This document shows, piece after piece, positions 1-13,762 of a stretch of DNA of 64,000 nucleotides. The notes under the pieces were generated by a model that was not told the DNA's origin, made no database searches, and worked only from the letters and a program-made list of their open reading frames with translations. The position numbers and the translations under genes are program-made. Source of the stretch: Rhyacichthys aspro (Eukaryota; Chordata; Actinopteri; Gobiiformes; Rhyacichthyidae); NCBI GenBank assembly GCA_036850595.1, contig CM072160.1, positions 14,983,906 through 15,047,905 of the forward strand, in the 5' to 3' direction. Positions within the stretch are counted from its first letter, which is position 1. Each line of letters opens with the position of its first letter.

Positions 1-1076
<1,076 letters not shown>

Positions 1077-2769
1077 TTAGGTAAAAAACAAAACAAAAAA
1101 CAAAAAAAAAAGGGAAGGAACAGATAAGATAGTTTGGTCAGAGCAGAGGAATGCAAGGAAAAGGGGGCACAATGACGGACAAGATGGCGCACAATTGGGA
1201 GAGAGGAAAAAACGACAACAGAGGGCACGGGGAAGGGGATCAGATGGGTGGGAAGGTTAGTGAAGAAAATCTCGGACAACTCTGTCTCTCTTTGATTATC
1301 GCTTTGGATTTCATTGATTCAAATTCTTTGTTTTGTTGCGCACAGAGGCCATACTCTGGAGTCAGTGCAGTTACATTAAAGTAGAAAATTATGGCATTAT
1401 CGACCCCCAAACAGACCCATTACTTCTGAGTGGACTACGTGAGAAACAGATGAAATATATGTGAAGTGTACTGTGTGTAGAAGTCCTGACGACATCTATC
1501 ACAGTCTATTTGTCCAGAGAGTATGGATCCCTCCTTCTGGGGTTCTCCGAGGCTTCTCTTTTTTCCACATAGCTGGAAAAAAATAGTTATACGTCACTCA
1601 GAAATTTTCCTGGCTTATTGACGCTACAAACAAGTCATCTAACGTTAGCTCCTTTTCTCTTATTTTCTCCACATGAAAGCTGCATTAGCCTGATCGTTGC
1701 GCTGCAGACTTAATATCTCCATTATCTCCGGTGCATGTAGACTCATATATGTCTGACTAAGCGGTGCATGTAAGCCTACTGAGTGTGTGTCACATGGCTG
1801 GTATACAGTGTGTTAACCTGGCCCCTGCAGCCTGCTGATGGTGCTCCTGTCCCCTCCTGCTGCTCTCTTATTTGTCACTGCATGTGTTTGTGTGTGTGCG
1901 TCTGCTTCCAGTTTCCTGCAGTCTTCTTGCTCACACCCCTGAAGGGACTGACCTCTAAACAAAAATCAAGGGACAAAGGGCTAAAACATTAGACATTCAT
2001 GCTGCTCGTGCATATGTATAAGCCTGTTTATTCCCCATTTTATAATGAGGGAGTGAGTTAGTTGGATATGTGCATGCCGCTGGGGAGAACCAGCTCTGAC
2101 GTGCTTTAAAACTGAAAACAGAGCTATACCACGAGCTACAACTTCACTGGTATTTTGTGAGAGGGCTTGCGTTTTTTGAAAAGACTACTTATCACGCTGA
2201 CTCTATAGCCGTCAGTCACCCTCTGTTCAAACTTCATCTCTGGACTGCCACCATATGTTAGCTGTTTTCTCTCCGTTGTGCTCACTGCGGCGTCTACAGC
2301 ACCGCGCCGCAGGAGCTGAATGCTTCTGTCAGTTGATTCTCTGCGTGTAGCTTGCTTTCTGCAGCTACCTGTAAAAAAAAACATGCTTTTTCTTCTCCCT
2401 CCATCACCGTCCGCCGCCGGCCCTTTTGATTCGTGAGATGCTCTAATCATCTGGGCCCAATCTCCGCTAAAAGGTCACTACAGTCACAGGTCGCTTGTTT
2501 GTTAATCTACTCCTTTGTCTGTGCACCTGCCTTATCTTCGCAGTTGTAATGGCGGTCTGGGCAAAGGTGGGGTTCAAAGTGCATCCAACAGGTGAAATAA
2601 ACAAGCAACGTTTAGCTTTTGGTAAAAGCTTTGAAAAGGAAATTATAGTGCATTCATTAATTCGTTCACTTTCTATTGCGAATCCTGTTCTGGAGTCTGA
2701 ATTGCTTTGGGCCTGAGACAGTGTACAACCAAGCAAAGTTGTTTGCATATTTACTGTTGTTTGCATATG

Positions 2770-2847
2770 TACTGTCTGTTTGGTGAAACCCTCTGAGGCA
2801 ATTGTTGTTGTGATACTGGGCTATACAAATAAAATTGAATTTGAAAA
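2770..2847 (+). repeat. Dispersed teleost repeat tail
   Basis: The segment with GATACTGGGCTATACAAATA followed by an AAATTGAATTTG end is a common 3' tail of dispersed teleost elements, probably a non-LTR retrotransposon. Recognised from memory of fish genomic sequence; the body of the element is not evident. Confidence 0.5.
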
Positions 2848-3429
2848 ATGATCCTGGACAATCAGTATATTGCTAGAATAAAACTTAAAGACAAGCAACT
2901 ATTTACTACGGCCAACTTAAGGTTTTATACACAACAATGTGTTTCACTAAAAATGAAAAGATTCTGTTGCATTTTGGCTATTCGTGTACACAATAACACT
3001 AAAACGAAAACTTTTCTATGTTGTTCCACTTCAACATCCCATGCATTGCTGTGCAAAATAAGTATGGAGTCCACTGTGAAAACATGATGTCCTAGATCCC
3101 AGAAAATAACTATTGGCAGCTGGCAACACAGAGCAAGTGGAACAACAATGGCAAACTACTGTTTTTTAGAGCCAATATATTGTTCTATTATCACATGCAT
3201 ACATGTGTATTGAGAGTTTATCAGCACTGCTCCAGGAAATGCCTTGTTTAAAAACTTCTGTTTTGAAGTGCACAACCATCATTACTTCTGTCTGGAAAAG
3301 TAGCAGAAGCAGTGGAGTGTACAGCAGTAGTAGATTTTGCCACTTGCCTGGCTTCGTGTGAGTGTTGAGTGGATGCACATGAATGCAGATAATTTTGATT
3401 ATACTACTAGCTAGCTTTTGCATTTTGAC

Positions 3430-3830
3430 ATAGTGTAAATGCCCCCCTAGAGTCACCAATTTACCTACACTGTGGGAGGGTGGGGGAAAACCCTGGACCC
3501 TGAGGAGCCAAACCATCACCTTCTTGCTGCGAGGCAGGAGTGCTAACCTTATTTGAAATTGAGTGACCCTTTATTATCCCCTTGAGGAAATTTAACCCAC
3601 CCAGAGAGGCAGTGGGTAAGTCTCAGGGGGGCACCCAGGAACCCTCTCCAGATCTTGCATTTGTAATTGGTGTGGTCATGTTACTAACTGCATGTTGTTT
3701 GAAGTTAGTGGGGAGACTGGAGTACCCACATAGAAAGATCCCATCTGGCCCCGGGAGTTGAACTCAGGAACTTCTTGTTGTGATGCTAGAGCTAACCACT
3801 TTGCCTCTGTGCCAGCTTATTTTACAAAAT
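3430..3830 (+). repeat. Non-LTR-type dispersed repeat, two degenerate copies
   Basis: Words such as CTAGAGTCACCAATTTACCT, CTGTGGGAGG and CACCTTCTTGCTGCGAGGCA match the end of a very abundant teleost repeat (probably L2-like LINE). A second, more decayed copy follows (CTGGAGTACCC, GAACTTCTTGTTGTGATGCT, GCTAACCACT). The same family recurs at 22265-22555. Confidence 0.65.
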
Positions 3831-5189
3831 AACTCCTTACGGTGAAACAATAAATAACACAAATTACAGTTCTGTCTGTGGGATTATAGTGGACTGAACT
3901 GAATCTGATTGCACCTGCTTCAGGTAATAGAGCTATCTTTCTCCCTTTCTGCTTTAGTACACAGAGAAATGTAATGTTAACTGCAAAATAGTCACTTCTT
4001 TTTCAACACTGAACATAATGTCAAGATAGTTAAGAGATTTGGAGAGAGACAGTGTTCTCCGGGATCTAATCTTATAGCCATGACAAATCTCATCAACTGA
4101 AGAGGTAAAGATGAAAACATGGTAACAACAGTTAAATATCAATAATCATTCAAAAGTACAGCTTCACTCCAACAAGGGAACATTACTTTGAATTATCTTT
4201 GCATTCATTCTGCAGGTAAACATCATCAAGTCAAATTGTAGTGATTAGTGCGCCTAGAGAAGAGGCAGGCTCAGCGGATGTGCACACTCTCAGCCACACG
4301 TGCACACCTGCTGCATGGGCTTTTCCGCTGATTGAGAGAGAGAAGCCAGAGACAACCGTGGATAGTCCCGATAATGTCGTCACTTGGGGATTGTTGAAGA
4401 GGGAAGCTATCCACTCGCTGTCTTTCACTTTTCTCTCATAAACAGAACAGCCGCTGTCTTAATGCTAAAGGATTTTTTTCATTTTGGGTTTGGGGGGGCT
4501 TGTTTGCACCGTACACAGGGGAATGTTATAGGACAGGATGCTGCGGTGTTTTAAGTGGTATGTTTTAAGAGAAAGATGGAGGTATATAAGAGAAGTCAAG
4601 AAAGCCTAGGGTTTCCTCGGTGAACACTTGACTTTTCAAAGTTCAAGGAGTAGTCTATGGTATAGCTTTGATAAAAAGAAAATCAGGGTTAAATATATTG
4701 TCTGGTCATTAAGTACAGTACCTAGCTATAATTACAGCCTCTTGTATGCATTTATTTAACAATATGGGTGTTGCAGTCTTTCTAACTTAACTATTTATTA
4801 ACTATTCTTTAACTATTTTTATCTCATCCTTTTTTATCTTTTGAAATAGAAGTGAGAACTCACTAAAGCAAATATGAGGCCACATTTTTGCAGGGTTTCA
4901 AACAATGGAGACATGGGGAAAAACAAGCAGCAGGTCAGCTGTGTTTTAATGTAGCCATGATTTTATTTACTTGGTTGAAGTAGATGTGCTTATGCAAATA
5001 TTATTACAAATTTCTATGCGACTATTTCTAAACCCCTTTAGGAAATATTAGAACATACATTTGCACAAAACAAGTGTCTCCTGAAGGAAGCATTAAAAGA
5101 GTGAAAGGCCACCCACTTCTCTTTCTATTCCTCCATCCTGTTTGAAACCACATAGTCATTCATTGAAGTGTATTTTTGTGGGATTGTGT

Positions 5190-5547
5190 CATGTTTGTCC
5201 CCCCATTGGCCACGCCCCTCTACTTCCTGTATTGTCTCCTGTTCCTCTATAAATTCCCCCTTTGTGGCTGTGGATACAGTGGCACCCGCCGGCGGTGCTG
5301 CCTCTCTCTCGCGCTCATAAACCTGCCCTCATCATCATCATCACCATAGTAACTACTGGCTCTCTGAGGATGAGTGTGATTGGAGACAACAGACGGATGG
5401 ACACAGTTACCTGCGTGGTGTCCCTGTGGAGAAACACATTGAGTGAAAGTGTGACAGGAGGGAAGGGAGTGATGATTGGAGCAGACAGGAAGTACATCCC
5501 AATGGCCCCTCATTTCATCCACATGCTCCCTATGAGTCCTGAATAAA
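5190..5547 (+). promoter_or_regulatory. TATA/CCAAT promoter-like module with downstream AATAAA (possible solo LTR)
   Basis: On the plus strand, antisense to gria4, an inverted CCAAT box (ATTGG, 5205-5209) abuts a CCACGCCCC GC-type box (5210-5218), then an ETS-like CTTCCTG, then TATAAAT (5248-5254). An AATAAA signal follows at 5542-5547. The spacing is that of a classical core promoter. The combination resembles the U3-R part of an LTR, but I see no clear paired ends or flanking target duplication, so a cryptic intronic promoter is also possible. Confidence 0.35.
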
Positions 5548-6087
5548 AAGCAATGTTTTTTATTTGGATTGTAGTCGTTGTTTTCACAGCTGAATGGACT
5601 GACAGATGGTTTGTTGGGGTTTTCGTGGTTCAAAATATTTACTTAGCTTGTTTTTAGTTTGTTGCCGTTTGTTTGATGCTCCTTCTCCTTGTGAAATAAC
5701 TTTTTAACTGGCTTTATAGTGAGGCATGTGAGGGTTTGACACTCCACAAATCCACCTCATATTACTCCATTTTGGAACATTTTAGAACACAGTGGAAATA
5801 ATTCCTGATGGTGATTTAGTTCACAAATGCCCTAAAATTTCACACCAAACTGTTAATCAAAACATTATCTACTCCAACAGTGCTCTGTTCACTCAGCTAT
5901 AGGAACAGAAGGAAGGGAAACACTGCTGGGTTCTATGAAACTTTATATTTGTACTTGATAGACCATGATAGACAAATGCAAATAGTGTTATTTTGAGTTG
6001 ATTTTACATGATTGAAAACATAACATTCTTTGGGAAAGATGTGCTCTATTTTCTTCAAATGATTATTAAAGGTAATGTTGTAGTACT

Positions 6088-6466
6088 CAAAGCCGGGCTT
6101 AAGGTTATTTTGTCAAGGTCTTGGTCTTGTCATGGTCTCGATCCTTAAAAGTCTTGATGTTGTCTTGGTTTGAGATGCCAAGACCAAGCAAGGCCTAAAA
6201 AACAAACAAACAAACAAACAAACAAACAAAAAATAAAATAAAAAACACAAATGGCGTTTTTGTCTGTGGTTGTAATCTGATGAAAACCTCAATCATTTTA
6301 TTTTGATTAAAAAATTTTGATCTGCCTCCTTCACCAAAAACTAATCTTGGACTTTTTTTTTTTTTGGACATTTTAAACTGTTCTTTTGTATCTATTACAG
6401 TGTATTGTACGGTGCCGGTTCTGGTCTTGAGTTGGTCTTGGGAAATCCTGTGATAGTGCCCACCAT
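6088..6466. mobile_element. GGTCTTGG-family non-autonomous element, copy 1
   Basis: Contains repeated GGTCTTGGTCTTG and CATGGTCTCGA words near one end and GGTCTTGAGTTGGTCTTGG at the other, with AT-rich DNA in between. The interior GATGAAAACCTCAATCA recurs in the copy at 41022-41605. A (CAAA)n run lies at about 6199-6232. Probably a MITE-like DNA transposon relic; exact ends not resolved. Confidence 0.55.
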
Positions 6467-6932
6467 TGCACCACTGTGTTGTTCTCCATCATATTATGTT
6501 TACATCTATTGCCCTATTTGTCATAAGTAGATTTAGTTGAGTAGCTGAAAGTGAGGTGTAATCAAACAGGAGTATTAGGATGTACCCAGGGAATAATGAA
6601 TGCCAGTGACAAAGGACAAAGCAATGGCTCTAACAGGCCCCTGACTTAACAGACAGATGGAAAAAAAGTGAAGACAGTGTAGAGACAAGAGAAAACAAGC
6701 AAAGAAACCAAAAGACTGATGAAAACATACACATTCACATACTTCTCTGTGTCACTGCTGCTAGGTGAAAACTGGTGCTTTGCTAACATGGCTTTATACA
6801 CTATTATGAGTCGATTGGCATCATAAGATCTTAAAAAGACAGTGTTTTGGATACTCTTTGTACATGTTCATTCTAATCTTCTCACATAACAGCAGTAACA
6901 GGTTGGTTTGAGTGTGTTGTTGAAAGGCACAG

Positions 6933-7013
6933 CAGGGTAGGTGGAATATCGCAGCAATAGTACAGTAACAGCCAGTTACTGTTTGCTATTGTCACACTAT
7001 TCCACCCACCTTA
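6933..7013 (-). promoter_or_regulatory. gria4: R/G-site ADAR editing hairpin
   Basis: The exon end and intron start form a long stem-loop in the pre-mRNA. The 5' arm G-G-U-G-G-G-U-G-G-A-A-U-A (7010 down to 6998) pairs with the editing complementary arm at 6936-6948: 12 Watson-Crick pairs and one G-U. The edited adenosine (7011) faces a C (6935), the preferred A-C mismatch of this ADAR2 substrate. Further helices are CAAUAG with CUAUUG, and an apical 7-bp CAGUAAC/GUUACUG stem at 6963-6981. Editing changes AGA (Arg) to GGA (Gly), which in mammals speeds recovery from desensitisation. Confidence 0.93.
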
Positions 7014-7257
7014 ACTGTGAGCCTTTGGGTGTTGCGATTCCGTATCCTTTGGAGTCCAGGTTTCCTCCCACTTTCATGGTGTCGCACGGCTTGCGCTGCT
7101 CCGTGTACTCGTTCATGGTGGACTCCAGGAGGAAGGCGTACTTCCCTTTGGATTTACGCACTCTGGCCACTCCTTCTGCTGTGGTTTTGGTGAAGACAGT
7201 GGGCTCTGCAGACTTCATATAGGACCACATCTTCTCGTACACAGCTATTTTGGACCT
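7010..7257 (-). CDS. gria4: gria4 exon, ligand-binding lobe S2 ending at the R/G editing codon (248 bp)
   Basis: Encodes residues 602-683 and the first two bases of Arg684, starting R-S-K-I-A-V-Y-E-K-M-W and ending A-T-P-K-G-S-Q-L. Glu646 in A-F-L-L-E-S-T-M-N-E-Y contacts the glutamate amino group. Cys659 (R-K-P-C-D-T) pairs with Cys714 of the flop exon in the family. The last codon is AG|A across the splice junction; the A at 7011 is the R/G editing adenosine, two bases from the donor gtgggt, and a preserved hairpin follows in the intron. The acceptor is tccag; 248 bp is canonical. Confidence 0.98.
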
Positions 7258-7401
7258 CTGGAGAAAAAACAGTGACATATTTGTGGGGTTAGACATCAAG
7301 AAGTTAGTAAATATACACATTTAGCTTAAAATCTGCCACATTTTTTATTGTTTAGCAATTTTTAGTGTCACTTTCCAAGACTGAGAGAAAAAAAGTTACA
7401 A

Positions 7402-7670
7402 TGAAACAACCTACTAAGCAACTAAACAATTAACCAAACATGCAACCATTCAAACAACTGAACAACCAGCCAAACAACAAAACAACCAACCAAACAATCA
7501 TTCAGTCAACCAATTAACGAAACAGCTAACCAAACATGTAACCAAGCATGCACCCAACAAAACAACCTACCATCCAACCAACCAATCTACCAACAATACA
7601 ACAAAACAACCTACAAAACAACCCACCAACCAAATAACAAACAACCAACCAAACAGTATAACAGTATAAC
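7402..7670. repeat. Degenerate CAAC/CCAA minisatellite
   Basis: About 270 bp built from imperfect CAAC, CCAAC, CAAAC and CTAAC units. On the transcript strand it is GU-rich (GUUGGUUG-like) and lies 145-410 nt upstream of the S2 exon acceptor. Confidence 0.8.
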
Positions 7671-9835
7671 AAACTGTCATGATATTGAAAATATGACATA
7701 TTGGTAAAAAAAAAATTTGCCTGTTCAAAATGCATTAACCAAATCATTATCTTTGTCATATTGAAAATCACAACACATAAATATTAAACTCTGTATGAAT
7801 GAATCCTGAACAGATGCAGTTTTGACATGACTGATGTTTGTATTCTGGAGAAACTACTGTGTGCAGATGTTGCAAGAAATACTACTTTTATTTGAACATA
7901 TGTCAGTATTATCCTTCAAAAATGGATGTGTAATTGTCAGCACTTATTTGCTGTTTATATTTCAGGTCTGACTCCTATACCTCATCACTAGAGCGTTAGC
8001 TTCCTCTTGAACCACAGATTTGATTATTCAAATCAGCAAAGCGTGTTAACACAGACAAACAGATGGCATTTCAGATGCAAATATGAATTCTTTTCATGTT
8101 TAGACCCTGTCATTTCATTCAGTGGGAAGCCATGACCACTTCATGCTTTTATAGCTCCGGTCATTTTTTTGTGGAACAAACGGTCCAGGTTTTCATCCTG
8201 ATAGTCCTTGAAGAAAATTACACATCTGATGGAGAGCCTTTGTCTTCCATCTTCCATTTTGGCGCTCTGGCATATAACGACATTTACAACCACATTTAAA
8301 ATGTATCACGATGGCTCCTTTGACAGGTCAACCATCAATCTCACTTTAAATGAGTTTATGACTAGCATAGCGGCGGTGAGCTGTGCTTATGCACGTATGA
8401 ACCCGCTCACCTGCTCTTATCGGGCGAGGACATCAGTCTGGAGCAGTGCCCATCACTTTTTCTTCTTTTTTTTTTTTTTCCATGATATGTGTTTTGTGTT
8501 TACTCAAGAGTGAAAATAACAAGCACACAAGTCAAACTGTCAGGCAGCATGCTATAATTTTTCAATGTGTGTGAATGTAAAAGTGTGTAAGTGTGTCGCT
8601 AGTGCGTGACGGACACCTATCCCATAATGATATCTCTCCCGTCCAAGAAGCCCCTCCTCTTTCTATTCTAGCACCGCTATCCAGAGTCTCTATTCAATAT
8701 TTCTCTCTGGTAATGCTTCTTAACACTCTTTTCATTCATTCTCCCCGTCCATTCATCGACATGTAAAAAGTGACAGGCTTCAACTGTGATGCTGACAATA
8801 TAGCATAAAGCAGCGCTAAAACGGAACATGTGTAAAAATGCAGCAACAATGAGTGAAGCCGTAATAGAAGCAAATGGACGCTGCGAGTGACCTCCGGGCG
8901 TTTGAAACGTTCCTCTCCTCTGCGCATATGTCCACTTTCAGATGAGTCCATGCATGTTCTGGAACGCATGTAACATAAGTGTCCGTGTAAGCCTAAAACG
9001 CGCGCAGATGTGGCGTGCACACATGGATAATTAATGGCGGTGGCGAATCCCCCTCAGCTGTGGGAGAGTAAATTGCTTTTTCACCCTCCACAGATTTCAG
9101 GCCGCTCGTTATGTTGATGATGCCAGAGCCGCTCACAGAAGCACAAACTGTCTGCCATCGCCCCGCTCCCCCCCCGCCTCACCTTCTTCCCCAAACACAC
9201 ACATCTGTACACAAGTCTAAACTGATACACACCGACGTTCAGATGCAAGGCGACCATAAAATTCTGTGCTTGTCTGCTTTACTTTTTACTCTCAACTGTG
9301 GGTGAGTGGGTCAGTGGGTAAAGGGCTTCTAATTTGGGCCACTTTGATCTAATTGTCTGCATTAAATCTAATTGGAAAACATCCTCTGGTCATTTCTGTT
9401 GCCAGTCTACCCTTGCAGTTCTAAATACAATCATTTCTTTCATCATTCGTAACATAGGCTCTGTCCAAATACTCGTGCTTTGAGGCTGAGGGGTGCAAGG
9501 GCATGGTGTGTCCCGATTCTCCAGTAATGTTCTCAATCGAACTCCACTCGCGCCCTATAAGCACATTTCTATCCAGTGTGGATCAGACTTGACTTTGCTG
9601 GAGATTATTACCCACAGTGTCTTGGGCTGTGACATTTCAAATGCTGCTTTTGTTTCTGAGCAACAAAGTGCAACAAAAATCAGCATCAGGAGAAAATAGA
9701 AGAGATGGAATAACATTGTTAACATTGTGAGTCTGTCTGTGAGAAAAATATCTAAACTATCTGCTGTTGCTGACTTTTTTAAAAATAAATCTAGCAACAC
9801 TTGAAAATGTCGCTGTCTCGGTGCCTGGCTATTCT

Positions 9836-10083
9836 TTTGATAATAATAATAATTAGATTTATATAGCGCTTTTCAAGGCACTCAAAGCACTTTACAACTG
9901 AGTCCATTATTAATACACTCCACAGTCATAGTGGTGGTAGTGGTGGTAACCTACCTCTGTAGCCACAGGAGACCCTGCCATGTCAAAGGCCTCTCTGACC
10001 AAGGGGACTTGCCCAAGGACACAATGGCAGAATGAACTGGGGGGAGAGGGATTGAACCACCAACCTTCCTGAGCTACTGCTGG
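9836..10083 (+). repeat. Dispersed teleost repeat (TATATAGCGCTTTTC family)
   Basis: A (TAA)n run leads into TTATATAGCGCTTTTCAAGG and CACTCAAAGCACTTTACAAC, followed by GACTTGCCCAAGGACACAAT and GATTGAACCACCAACCTTCC. This is a very common fish interspersed repeat, likely the end of a non-LTR element; the family name is not certain. Confidence 0.7.
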
Positions 10084-10759
10084 CTACTTTTTTTGGCCTT
10101 GTTCTGATTATAACACAAGTTACGTAGATTACAGACGTGTTCAGGACAGTCCCAATTCTTGTATTTAATGGCTTTGTGCACTCATAACTATCAGTGAGCT
10201 ATTAACACACTTTCAGAAAGTGCTTAGGACGTAGTGTGAGTTTTGGGACAGGGCCATGGTATAATACAATATGATATGGGTCAATGCAAGGGTGAGTGAA
10301 GGGTTCTGCTACTTTATTCTATCCTGAAATGACTTTGTTGTATCATTACTTGCTCTGAATACTAATAACAGTATTACAGGGTATTCAGCTTTGGATAATC
10401 ACACTGCCAAAAATAATAATAAGTATAACTACATTGCAGATTTAATAAATTATAGTAATATGATACTGTTTATAGATAATTCAAAACTTTAATACAGACT
10501 TTGTATATTATAACATTTATTACAGTGTACCATCTCACTGAGCTTACAGTACAGTACAGTACACCCTATTTAATATTATTAGCTAAGAACACCACAGTAG
10601 GACCAGGTTTGACCCTAGTGCTTCTATTACCATCAGGCACTTGACCTTGACCAAACATCTTTACAATGGCATTTCACATTCTCAAACCTCAAAACATTGA
10701 GTCTGAATATGATTATATTTGACTTCCACTGTTCGACTTGGCTTTGTAGCAGCATTTTT

Positions 10760-11460
10760 GTCTTTTAGTCCTTTAGGGTGGATACATCCTGATAAGTTAC
10801 ATCCCTCCTGAGTCCCTGGACATTTTTTTTGTGTTTTTGGAATTTAATTTTTGAATAACTTTGTCTGTGTTGATGCAAATGGCATAAAATCTGGCCACGA
10901 TGTATTTTGGGGTGCATTTTTATTTTTTCATGATTTTGTTAAACTTCAGTCTTTCCTATGACTTTAAAAAAAATGCTCCACCTGTGTCCCTTTGGCATTT
11001 TTTTGCTATTGCTATGTGATTTCTGTTTTTAATTTTTTTTTTTCATTCTCTGGAGTTGAAATCCCTTAATGTTTCCATGGCAACCATTAAGAGACATTTT
11101 TTGTCTGTCCTAGGGACCTAGGTGGAGCAATTTATTTAATTGTCAATGTTTTTTGTATTCCCAAAAGAGGTGGCTAATAATCCCCCCAAAATTCAAATTT
11201 GAAAATATGGGATGTAAAAAAAACCTTTTTTTTTGAAGTTTTAATTGCTAAAACTGGAATTTAAGGGGTTAAAAATTCAGAAAAATCATAAATATTTGTT
11301 ATGTATGGTGAGGACTGAAGTAATTAATAGCATTCATAAAAGAAAAATTGGAAAAAAATGTGTGGACACAATATTTCTATGGCAATCTTTAAAAGAGACA
11401 TTTTTAAGTGTCGAAGGGACTCAGGTGGAGAACAAAATGAAAGGACCCCTAATGTCATGA
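10760..11460. repeat. AT-rich block with inverted and direct GGTGGAG subrepeats
   Basis: GCTCCACCTGTGTCCCTTT (10975-10993) is inverted relative to AGGGACCTAGGTGGAGC (11112-11128). The segment TTCCATGGCAACCATTAAGA to GGTGGAG (11071-11127) recurs diverged at 11371-11427, and a third AAGGTGGAGAAGG word occurs near 15484. This suggests a decayed dispersed element with hairpin potential; family unknown. Confidence 0.4.
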
Positions 11461-11526
11461 ACCATTATCCTATTAGATTTAACGTTTGATTCAAAGAATC
11501 TGTGCTTGTGCATTGCTGTAATGTTA

Positions 11527-11841
<315 letters not shown>

Positions 11842-12327
11842 CTAAGTGAACAATAAAGGCTCGACGAATGAAAGTGAATCTAATCTGGGAGTTCCTCCGT
11901 CTCTCTCATCCCCGCTTTTGTCTCTTTGTGTGTTTACTCCTTATCTGGCGATTGTGAGGAGAAGTGGCAAGTCATTAGGTGCAGAAGAGAAAGAGAGCAA
12001 AGTGAGCGCATTAGAAAAAACAGAGACGGATAGAAAAGGAGAGAAAAGTGATGTGGTTTGTAAAAGGCCTTGGAATTTAAATAGGCACAACAAAGAGGAA
12101 AAAGCACCCTTTGGAAAGAAAGTAAAGAGGCTTGAAGTAACTACATTTAGAGTCTGGATCCATTTGGAGATACAGCCCTTAAGTCGAATGGGATAGTATG
12201 CAGAACATTTGAATTAAAGAGAAGTAAATACATTTGCGAAAATGTCAATAGTTTGCAGTTAAGGCACTTGGCATTATTGATTTGTGGATAGAAACTTTTT
12301 GCCATAATTAAATGGTTTATCTAAAAG

Positions 12328-12860
12328 TACACTATATTGACAAAAGTATTGGGTCACCCCTTTGTAATGAAAAGTTTTGACTACTTAAGCTCTTAATGTT
12401 AAAGCTTATAGTGATATTCAAGGCAGTTGTGTGATTTTAATGTCATAGCAACCGTTTGGACAGGACCCTTTTCTATTCTAACATGATAATGCCTCTGTGT
12501 AAGGCAAGGTTCAAAAAGAAATGATTGATTCAGTCAGTGTGGAAGAAGTTGAGTGGTCTGCAGAAAGCCAAGTCCTATTCCCAGCTGCACACCTCTGGTG
12601 TCACTTTAAATGCAGACCTTGAGCCAAAACTCATCACCAAACACCAGTGACTTGTGCATATGCGTAAAGTTATTTTGAACACTTCCAAAACAGTGGCAAC
12701 AGAAATGAAAATACAATTTTAAAATACATGAATCATGTTTCCATCTCAACTTCTTCTACACTGAGTAAATTATATATGTTTGAACCTTGCCTTTTACACA
12801 GATGCATTGCTTTTCCTGTTGACATCAGTGTAGACCTATGGGAGCGTCCATTATTCCAGT
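12328..12860 (+). mobile_element. Tc1/mariner-like transposon relic with inverted internal arm
   Basis: Starts at a TA with the terminal-repeat-like sequence CACTATATTGACAAAAGTAT. Inside, CAGGACCCTTTTCTATTCTA and AGTGTGGAAGAAGTTGAGTG match the C-terminal coding part of a fish Tc1-like transposase, with stops and indels. The block 12495-12553 recurs inverted at 12744-12801, so two oppositely oriented fragments are joined. No intact open reading frame; inactive. Confidence 0.7.
12813..12852 (+). repeat. Short dispersed repeat shared with 18876-18915
   Basis: TTCCTGTTGACATCAGTGTA GACC..GGGAG here and TTCCTTGTTGACATCGGTGT..GGGAG at 18876-18915 agree at roughly 34 of 41 positions. Probably fragments of one unnamed repeat family. 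Confidence 0.4.
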
Positions 12861-13762
12861 TTGTGACCGGCCAAAGCTTCTAAAATCCTCGATAACCAAA
12901 TCTAATCAGGAGCAGGAGACGGATGAGCTAAAGATGACACCTGCCTCAACATAAACTGCCACCTTAGAGTAACTGCATTATTCTGCTGCTGCTTCTGCTG
13001 CTCAAGCCGACCTCACTATTAATCCTCTCTGTAACACACACACACACAAACAAATATGAATGGATAGCATGTGTCCTTGAGGCATTGATCTGTTTACCTG
13101 AATTAATGAACCCGCTGTCGACTCTTTGGGGAGAAAGCCATTAAGTTTTGTTTTATGAAGTCGGTGGAAATCTTATAAGACAGCGAAGAGTTTGATGGAC
13201 TAACAAGACGTAGCTGTGGGGAATCAACTTGAAAAAATAGCAACAGTAGAGCTCTGGAAACAGTATTTTTTCTGGTAAAGCTTTATTAAGAAATGTTAGA
13301 AACTGATTTGTACTGAAGCTGTTGTCACTTATTTTATGTCCGATGAATGATATGATCGGTTAGCTGCTAAATGAGCTGTGATAGCATTTTAATGTAACCT
13401 GATGAAGTGTGATTTAAGAGATTATCTAACCAACAGGAAAGGAAACTGCACCAAATTAGAGTAACCTATATAAATAATTCAGACTCCACTGAGCCAAGTG
13501 AGCTTGAAAAGCAGCATCGACTTGTGCGCACGGTTGGGGCGTTACTTAAAGCGAATGCAACATGTAGGGATTCCACCGAACGGCAAAGTAACTATTGATT
13601 GTTAGCAGACAACCCGCCCTTTGTGGTTTGACCCGTTCTGTCGTCTGCCACAATGCAGCGCTTCAGATTTGAGGTACAACAGACAGCAGCTGATATGAAT
13701 CTGAATGTTTCCGTTTGCCTACAGTGACATGAAAACATCCCACAGGACTTTCCCGCCGGCTT

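Noticed and set aside
5262..5546. 94-codon open frame behind the promoter-like module
   Set aside because: No domain, signal or homologue recognised; includes an Ile run from an ATC microsatellite. I report the regulatory-looking sequence but not a gene.
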